From Symsagittifera roscoffensis (lineage: Eukaryota > Xenacoelomorpha > Acoela > Convolutidae): a DNA stretch of 64,000 bases. The position numbers were made by a program, and so were the translations under genes. The stretch is from assembly GCF_963678635.1 (NCBI RefSeq), contig NC_087068.1:6851907-6915906 (forward strand), written 5' to 3'. Positions within the stretch are counted from its first letter, which is position 1; each line of letters opens with the position of its first letter. The notes under the pieces are model-generated. The model did no database searches. It saw only the letters and a list, made by a program, of their open reading frames with translations, and was not told where the DNA came from. Below, in pieces: positions 57,904-64,000 of this stretch.

Positions 57904-59043
57904 AAGGAATAGATCAAAAACCATCAAAAATTGCTAACCAACAATCCCACAGTCAGTCTTCACCGACATCATCCCAAGAAAATCCAACACCACCTACAAC
58001 TACCCAAAACCCCCAAACATCTACACGAATTTCTTTTCAAGATAACCCTTATACCTTTGAAGAACGACACGCTCGCTTATCTGAACCATTAGAACCAGTT
58101 CAACGACAAGCACCTCTAAGTGAACCAACATATAACTTATACCCAACACTACCACAAGAAATAAGTAGAATACGAAATCTAAGTCAAAATCAAAATACAG
58201 TAGAAATAAATAGACAAATTATACATCCTCGACGAAACAGGAATTTTCAAACCCCCCGAGTACATTTTGATATACCCCAATCCCCATCACAAAATACTCC
58301 AGAAAACCCCATTGGTATACTACCAGAAACCCCTACGCTTCTTTCACAACGTAGCACTTCAAGCCTACCCTCAGATTACTTAGGTTCAACACCAACATCT
58401 GAACAAATACGTGAAAATCCCCTTAACCCCCCAAACCAAACATCACGACTACCATATTGGACAACACAATCATTCACACAAGGTGAACCAAATTTAATCA
58501 ATGATCCAATAGACATTTCTACGGATACAACAACATCTTCATCACTACCAGAAACATTATCACTACCATCAACACCATCAATAAGCCAGATTTCACCAAC
58601 ACCTTTTAACTTAAATTTCCCAAATAACCTCGACGCTAGATATCGAGATCAATCATCAACAAATATTCCTTTAAGACAAGACTGGAATACATTTATAGCA
58701 CCTCCACCATTATTTGGACAACACCCAGAAAGTAACAGACTCCACAACTGGGCACTCAATAGACTACAATATAGACAAGACATCCACGAAGACATTCATG
58801 ATCATAACATCCAAATACTCCAACAAAATAGTCTACAATTAAAATTTGAAATCACGGTTAAACTCAACAACATCGCTCAACATCCCTATCCATTAAACCC
58901 ACCAAATATAACAGCTCAATCCCTACCACCACCATTTATAACAACTGAAGTAATATACAAATACGACAGATATACCAAAAAGACAATTGGTTACATCACA
59001 TTTTATAACCCATACTCAGGATTATCATACACATGTATATTCT
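57888..59043 (+). CDS. Start-less open frame, N-terminal part of envelope-like region
   Basis: About 385 codons are open with no in-frame ATG, rich in Pro, Ser, Thr, Gln and Asn, with short conserved blocks shared with E1 (for example NPYTFEERHA and SDYLGSTPT). Translation must begin elsewhere, by splicing or a frame change from 57712-57903. It ends at a TGA at 59041-59043. The TTTTTTCTAG downstream (about 59078) might mark an intron end. Envelope-associated by position only. Confidence 0.45.
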
Positions 59044-60760
59044 GAAAATATTAATATTTCTCCAACTGTTTTTTCTAGTAATTTCCAACCAGAACATAAA
59101 TCCTTCCCCCCGCACATGACCCCAAGATTTATTGGTAACACATTACGATTGTGAAGAAAACGAACAAAAAACACTACACAAATATGCAATAAATCAAGTA
59201 TCACAATGCGAAACAGAACCACAAGCTATAGAAACTACAAATGTAATAGCGACACTTTATTCAAAAGCCCGAGCAACAACAGTCGTAGGATATAAATTTA
59301 CAGCAACATTTTCTGAAAAGAAAGTACATTGTTCACAAGTCTCAAATGGAAATAAAACCGACTTGACCACTAATCATTCTACCAAAGTAATATCGAACGA
59401 CTTTTACATCTCAATCCCGAAGATTGTAAATACGAGTTACTCAGACTAAATATCACAAGAAATAAAAACACAGATAGAAAGTTAGTTTATTTCCAAGTTT
59501 TTGCAGATTCTGTACATCAAGCAGAACTTGAAAGATATCAAGGACATATAAAACTAGATGAAAAATACCCATACAACGGCGCACACGGAAGATTAACTTA
59601 TGACATACACGATAAACAGTGGATACCACACATTGGTATAAATAACCCATCAAACTGCAAAGCAGACACAAAAAATAAAGGATATCAAGAAATCATGTTT
59701 TTCGATTGGAAAATACAACTCGAAAAAATACAACTCACACGCGCTTTATCTGACAACACAATGATCTATCAAGGAATTAGATTACCCTGTAAAAACGATC
59801 AAGGCTATTGTGACCCTACAACACGAACACAAGCAACAATTGTTTGGTTCCCCGAAGACACATGTACAACATTTCAAGTAGCAAAAATACACGCCCGAAT
59901 GATAAAATTTCACGAAAACTATTTTACGCAGTCAATCCCATATGAACAAGTAAATCCATCACGAAAACTAAGTTCTAATTTTAGAAACATTCACAATATA
60001 GAAAATAAATTGACACGTTTTCAAATATATCAAGAAACAGAACTTGCATGTAAATACAAAAACCCACTTCACAAAACACAATACTCCGAAATATTAGTTG
60101 AATACGAAAAAGGATTCGACATGACCACTGGAAAAAAAAATCGACCCACATGCCACAGGTCATCCTCTAAACGAAGGAACATCATATATACCAGTTAATT
60201 TTCAAAAAAGTAAAGGTTAACCTGGTGGACATCTAAAGCCCCATGACACTAGAAGCACACGTTTACAAGAATTATCACTAATGAATAGTACATATTTCGG
60301 TAATATCCACTATGATATTCACTTAGATATGAAATAAGACTACACAATTAGCCGAACTTTTCAAGAAATGTCACTCTCTGAATTAGAAACACTTCACCAA
60401 CTATGCGAATGAGAACGGACACAAATCTTACAATCACTTGCACTAGCAGTATTAAAAATACCCTACGCAGGATATTTACTATCAGGAAATAGATCAAATT
60501 TTCTAGACTACGAAGGAAACATTTTATGGTTTTATACCTGTACCAAAAAAGTATCACCACTATATGTTTTTGAAGATAAACGATGCTATAAAAGAATCCC
60601 TATCTTTTATAAGAATAAAGTACATTTCGTTGACACACTTTCAAGACGAACCTATTTCTGGGATACCGCAGTTCCATGTGGATCAGACAATAGCCACAAT
60701 GTAGTACAACTGAACCCTGATGAAGATAAATATTACCTCCTTACCCCATATCCCACATTA
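59044..60760 (+). pseudogene. Envelope-like region, central part, broken
   Basis: Coding pieces (59132-59449 and a frame through 59695-60198) carry scattered cysteines. A frame change near 60160, a TAA at 60335-60337 and a TGA at 60410-60412 interrupt it. Comparison with E1 shows the pieces once belonged together. As it stands it cannot give a full surface protein. No family was assigned. Confidence 0.5.
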
Positions 60761-61339
60761 ATGCAGTCACTCAAAAAATTTTCACCAGAAAGCATTCGAG
60801 CTATCGCTCGAAACCCAAATATCGACTTACAATCAATTGGAATATATTCAAAATCCGATATACAACATCACATTAGAACACAACAATTCCAAGAATTATT
60901 AACACAAATGGACACTATACAAAGACAATCAATTGACCAAAACTTACGCAAACTTGCCGAAACCGCAGGATTTGCAGATATTTATACACAATATTATAGC
61001 GGATATTTTAAAGACATTAAAGACTATATATATCTAAACGGTGAAAAATACCGACCACAAGATATCTCACCTATAAACATTTTTAGCTTCGTTACACTAA
61101 AAAATGAAATTCTTGATTTTCTAGGATGGCCCTATTACATCTTAGAAAAGTTGACTATTCTATACGCAATGTTTAACTTTATAGGATTTCTTTTTTCACT
61201 CTTAACAGGAACCTATAACACATGTGCTATACACACACAAATCAATGGACAAGCAAGTGTAGCACGCATACTATTTGCAGAATTCTTTGGAATTTTTTCA
61301 TCATCAATAAACAAAATCCTTTTAGACGCACACAAATAA
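60761..61339 (+). CDS. Envelope-like C-terminal part with membrane anchor, copy 1
   Basis: A 192-residue open frame with a charged N-terminal two thirds and a hydrophobic segment at residues 131-149, followed by a short C-terminal stretch. This suits the membrane-anchored end of an envelope protein. The frame is open left of this ATG too, so it is a fragment of the longer region. An indel near 61333, relative to E1, separates it from the tail frame. Confidence 0.5.
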   Translation: MQSLKKFSPESIRAIARNPNIDLQSIGIYSKSDIQHHIRTQQFQELLTQMDTIQRQSIDQNLRKLAETAGFADIYTQYYSGYFKDIKDYIYLNGEKYRPQDISPINIFSFVTLKNEILDFLGWPYYILEKLTILYAMFNFIGFLFSLLTGTYNTCAIHTQINGQASVARILFAEFFGIFSSSINKILLDAHK

Positions 61340-61650
61340 AAGAATACAACACAAAAATAGCAACAAGACAAAACACATACGACCAAGAACATAACAATGT
61401 AGAAATAACGCCTACAGCACCACAGTTACCACCTCTACCACATAACCATCCATTATCCCTAGTCCCACGAAATTTTCGAAATTTAGCAATAACACATAAT
61501 CCAAATTTCAGACCAACCATATCACAAAGTCCCATTCAACATATAATGACACATCATTCACAAGATGAAAATACATATGAACAAATTATAGAACAACCCC
61601 ATACCACCGCTTTTCAGTCTCAAAATAATAATTTTTTTAGCCCACGATGA
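61340..61650 (+). pseudogene. Tail frame following the anchor, copy 1
   Basis: Open in the frame of 61222-61650, Pro/Thr/Asn-rich, ending TGA. In E1 the corresponding codons continue directly from the anchor frame, so this is the cytoplasmic tail cut off by an indel. Confidence 0.45.
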
Positions 61651-62606
61651 GCCGACAACTTGAATCCCTTCACCGCTCAAGTTCCCACCCAACCAATCTC
61701 AACACTCCAATTACAATAGTTCCACTTTTTGCTTTCCCGCCACCCAATTTCCCATCTAGTAATATAACATCAGGCATGAATTCAGACACTAATTCAAATA
61801 TTTCAGTTTTATACTCCATTTCACAACTCAACAACACTAATATTGAAACCCCTGATGAATTTCCAGACTCCGAACCATCTCCATCCAATAATTTTCAAAT
61901 GAACTCCTCAAATTTTTCTGTACATCAAGCAGAACTTGAAAGATATCAAGGACATATAAAACTAGATGAAAAATACCCATACAACGGCGCACACGGAAGA
62001 TTAACTTATGACATACACGATAAACACTGGATACCACACATTGGTATAAATAACCCATCAAACTGCAAAGCAGACACAAAAAATAAAGGATATCAAGAAA
62101 TCATGTTTTTCGATTGGAAAATACAACTCGAAAAAATACAACTCACACGCGCTTTATCTGACAACACAATGATCTATCAAGGAATTAGATTACCCTGTAA
62201 AAACGATCAAGGCTATTGTGACCCTACAACACGAACACAAGCAACAATTGTTTGGTTCCCCGAAGACACATGTACAACATTTCAAGTAGCAAAAATACAC
62301 GCCCGAATGATAAAATTTCACGAAAAATATTTTACGCAGTCAATCCCATATGAACAAGTAAATCCATCACGAAAACTAAGTTCTAATTTTAGAAACATTC
62401 ACAATATAGAAAATAAATTGACACGTTTTCAAATATATCAAGAAACAGAACTTGCATGTAAATACAAAAACCCACTTCACAAAACACAATACTCCGAAAT
62501 ATTAGTTGAATACGAAAAAGGATTCGACATGACCACTGGAAAAAAAAATCGACCCACATGCCACAGGTCATCCTCTAAACGAAGGAACATCATATATACC
62601 AGTTAA
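61647..62606 (+). CDS. Fused ORF: start of 3' gene joined to env middle by the duplication
   Basis: The ATG overlaps the preceding TGA as ATGA. The first 91 or so codons are the Ser/Thr/Pro/Asn-rich start of the 3' gene (compare E1 34030). At 61919 the tandem duplication switches the frame into the envelope-like middle part, which stays in phase to the TAA at 62606. This 319-residue frame is thus a new product of the duplication. Whether it is expressed is unknown. Confidence 0.6.
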   Translation: MSRQLESLHRSSSHPTNLNTPITIVPLFAFPPPNFPSSNITSGMNSDTNSNISVLYSISQLNNTNIETPDEFPDSEPSPSNNFQMNSSNFSVHQAELERYQGHIKLDEKYPYNGAHGRLTYDIHDKHWIPHIGINNPSNCKADTKNKGYQEIMFFDWKIQLEKIQLTRALSDNTMIYQGIRLPCKNDQGYCDPTTRTQATIVWFPEDTCTTFQVAKIHARMIKFHEKYFTQSIPYEQVNPSRKLSSNFRNIHNIENKLTRFQIYQETELACKYKNPLHKTQYSEILVEYEKGFDMTTGKKNRPTCHRSSSKRRNIIYTS

Positions 62607-63168
62607 TTTTCAAAAAAGTAAAGGTCAACCTGGTGGACATCTAAAGCCCCATGACACTAGAAGCACACGTTTACAAGAATTATCACTAATGAATAGTACA
62701 TATTTCGGTAATATCCACTATGATATTCACTTAGATATGAAATAAGACTACACAATTAGCCGAACTTTTCAAGAAATGTCACTCTCTGAATTAGAATCAC
62801 TTCACCAACTATGCGAATGAGAACGGACACAAATCTTACAATCACTTGCACTAGCAGTATTAAAAATACCCTACGCAGGATATTTACTATCAGGAAATAG
62901 ATCAAATTTTCTAGACTACGAAGGAAACATTTTCTGGTTTTATACCTGTACCAAAAAAGTATCACCACTATATGTTTTTGAAGATAAACGATGCTATAAA
63001 AGAATCCCTATCTTTTATAAGAATAAAGTACATTTCGTTGACACACTTTCAAGACGAACCTATTTCTGGGATACCGCAGTTCCATGTGGATCAGAAAATA
63101 GCCACAATGTAGTACAACTGAACCCTGATGAAGATAAATATTACCTCCTTACCCCATATCCCACATTA
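62607..63168 (+). pseudogene. Envelope-like central part, copy 2, broken
   Basis: Same lesions as copy 1: TAA at 62743-62745 and TGA at 62818-62820. No full-length frame. Confidence 0.5.
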
Positions 63169-63747
63169 ATGCAGTCACTCAAAAAGTTTTCACCAGAAAG
63201 CATTCGAGCTATCGCTCGAAACCCAAATATCGACTTACAATCAATTGGAATATATTCAAAATCCGATATACAACTTCACATTAGAACACAACAATTCCAA
63301 GAATTATTAACACAAATGGACACTATACAAAGACAATCAATTGACCAAAACTTACGCAAACTTGCCGAAACCGCAGGATTTGCAGATATTTATACACAAG
63401 ATTATAGCGGATATTTTAAAGACATTAAAGACTATATATATCTAAACGGTGAAAAATACCGACCACAAGATATCTCACCTATAAACATTTTTAGCTTCGT
63501 TACACTAAAAAATGAAATTCTTGATTTTCTAGGATGGCCCTATTACATCTTAGAAAAGTTGACTATTCTATACGCAATGTTTAACTTTATAGGATTTCTT
63601 TTTTCACTCTTAACAGGAATCTATAACACATGTGCTATACACACACAAATCAATGGACAAGCAAGTGTAGCATGCATACTATTTGCAGAATTCTTTGGAA
63701 TTTTTTCATCATCAATAAACAAAATCCTTTTAGACGCACACAAATAA
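63169..63747 (+). CDS. Envelope-like C-terminal part with membrane anchor, copy 2
   Basis: A 192-residue frame differing from copy 1 by a few residues (for example Leu for His at position 36, Asp for Tyr at 78, Ile for Thr at 151, Cys for Arg at 169). The anchor segment is unchanged. Confidence 0.5.
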   Translation: MQSLKKFSPESIRAIARNPNIDLQSIGIYSKSDIQLHIRTQQFQELLTQMDTIQRQSIDQNLRKLAETAGFADIYTQDYSGYFKDIKDYIYLNGEKYRPQDISPINIFSFVTLKNEILDFLGWPYYILEKLTILYAMFNFIGFLFSLLTGIYNTCAIHTQINGQASVACILFAEFFGIFSSSINKILLDAHK

Positions 63748-64000
63748 AAGAATACAACACAAAAATAGCAACAAGACAAAACACATACGACCAAGAACAT
63801 AACAATGTAGAAATAACGCCTACAGCACCACAGTTACCACCTCTACCACATAACCATCCATTATCCCTAGTCCCACGAAATTTTCGAAATTTAGCAATAA
63901 CACATAATCCAAATTTCAGACCAACCATATCACAAAGTCCCATTCAACATATAATGACACATCATTCACAAGATGAAAATACATATGAACAAATTATAGA
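63748..64000 (+). pseudogene. Tail frame following the anchor, copy 2 (runs off window)
   Basis: Same Pro/Thr/Asn-rich tail as in copy 1, separated by the same indel and cut by the window end. Confidence 0.4.

Larger units (their letters stand above)
59511..61918 (+). repeat. Tandem duplication inside env region, copy 1 (2408 bp)
   Basis: TGTACATCAAGCAG at 59511 recurs at 61919, and the following roughly 2080 bases visible in copy 2 match with about a dozen substitutions and no indels noted. The join has microhomology TTC. Both copies carry the same stop codons and frame change. Confidence 0.95.
47701..64000 (+). mobile_element. E2: Gypsy-type LTR retroelement with accessory genes (runs off window)
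   Basis: A partial left LTR, a primer-binding site, ORF1, leader, ORF2, gag, an intact pol, a small basic ORF, an envelope-like region and the start of a 3' gene follow in order. RNase H before integrase in pol is the Gypsy (Metaviridae) order. The plus strand is very A-rich throughout. The right end, right LTR and target duplication lie beyond the window. Gag and env lesions make E2 non-autonomous as seen. Confidence 0.9.
61919..64000 (+). repeat. Tandem duplication inside env region, copy 2 (cut by window end)
   Basis: Second copy, offset 2408 bases from copy 1. It would end about 64326 if complete. Confidence 0.95.

Noticed and set aside
1-64000. tRNA, rRNA and other structured RNA genes
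   Set aside because: I looked for cloverleaf and rRNA-like blocks and saw none that I could support. Only LTR, leader and dispersed hairpins are present.

Overview
The window looks like repeat-rich DNA from an invertebrate animal. No operons, bacterial promoters or bacterial genes are visible. A nematode is my working guess, resting only on a resemblance of the left-hand gene family to multi-copy nematode proteins, and it is weak. The window holds two related, very large Gypsy-type LTR retroelements (called E1 and E2 here), a tandem array of decayed gene copies, a region that looks like an old DNA transposon, one short inverted-repeat transposon, and one intact host-type gene, a dynamin/Mx-like GTPase.

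Layout. 1-16383: a tandem array of four units (U1-U4) of a broken multi-copy gene. The outer units keep a 3.1 kb segment that both inner units lack. The array runs into a 200-base assembly gap (16384-16583). 16617-37703: E1, an old, heavily mutated retroelement flanked by LTRs. A complete minus-strand dynamin-like gene (17637-19604) sits just inside its left LTR, where the primer-binding site should be. 37704-47700: gene-poor DNA with long divergent inverted repeats (about 37.9-38.6 and 44.6-45.3 kb), a 457-bp inverted-repeat transposon with a 9-bp target duplication, hairpins, tandem duplications and a GC-rich repeat. 47701-64000: E2, a younger relative of E1 that runs off the window.

Retroelement logic. 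Comparing E1 with E2 gives a shared map: LTR - primer-binding site - ORF1 - leader with repeated hairpins and a splice donor - ORF2 - gag - pol (protease, reverse transcriptase, RNase H, integrase) - a 48-residue basic ORF - a splice acceptor - an envelope-like region ending in a membrane anchor - a further 3' gene overlapping it by ATGA. E2 pol is one intact 1574-codon frame with all catalytic residues. Its gag has an in-frame stop and has lost about 1.06 kb covering the capsid-like region. Its envelope region carries stops and frame changes, and was then tandemly duplicated with those lesions, creating a new fused frame. E2 is therefore not self-sufficient as seen, although its pol could still act in trans.

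The least ordinary items are the intact GTPase gene inside a dead retroelement, the accessory genes of the element family, and an LTR hairpin whose paired bases co-vary between copies.
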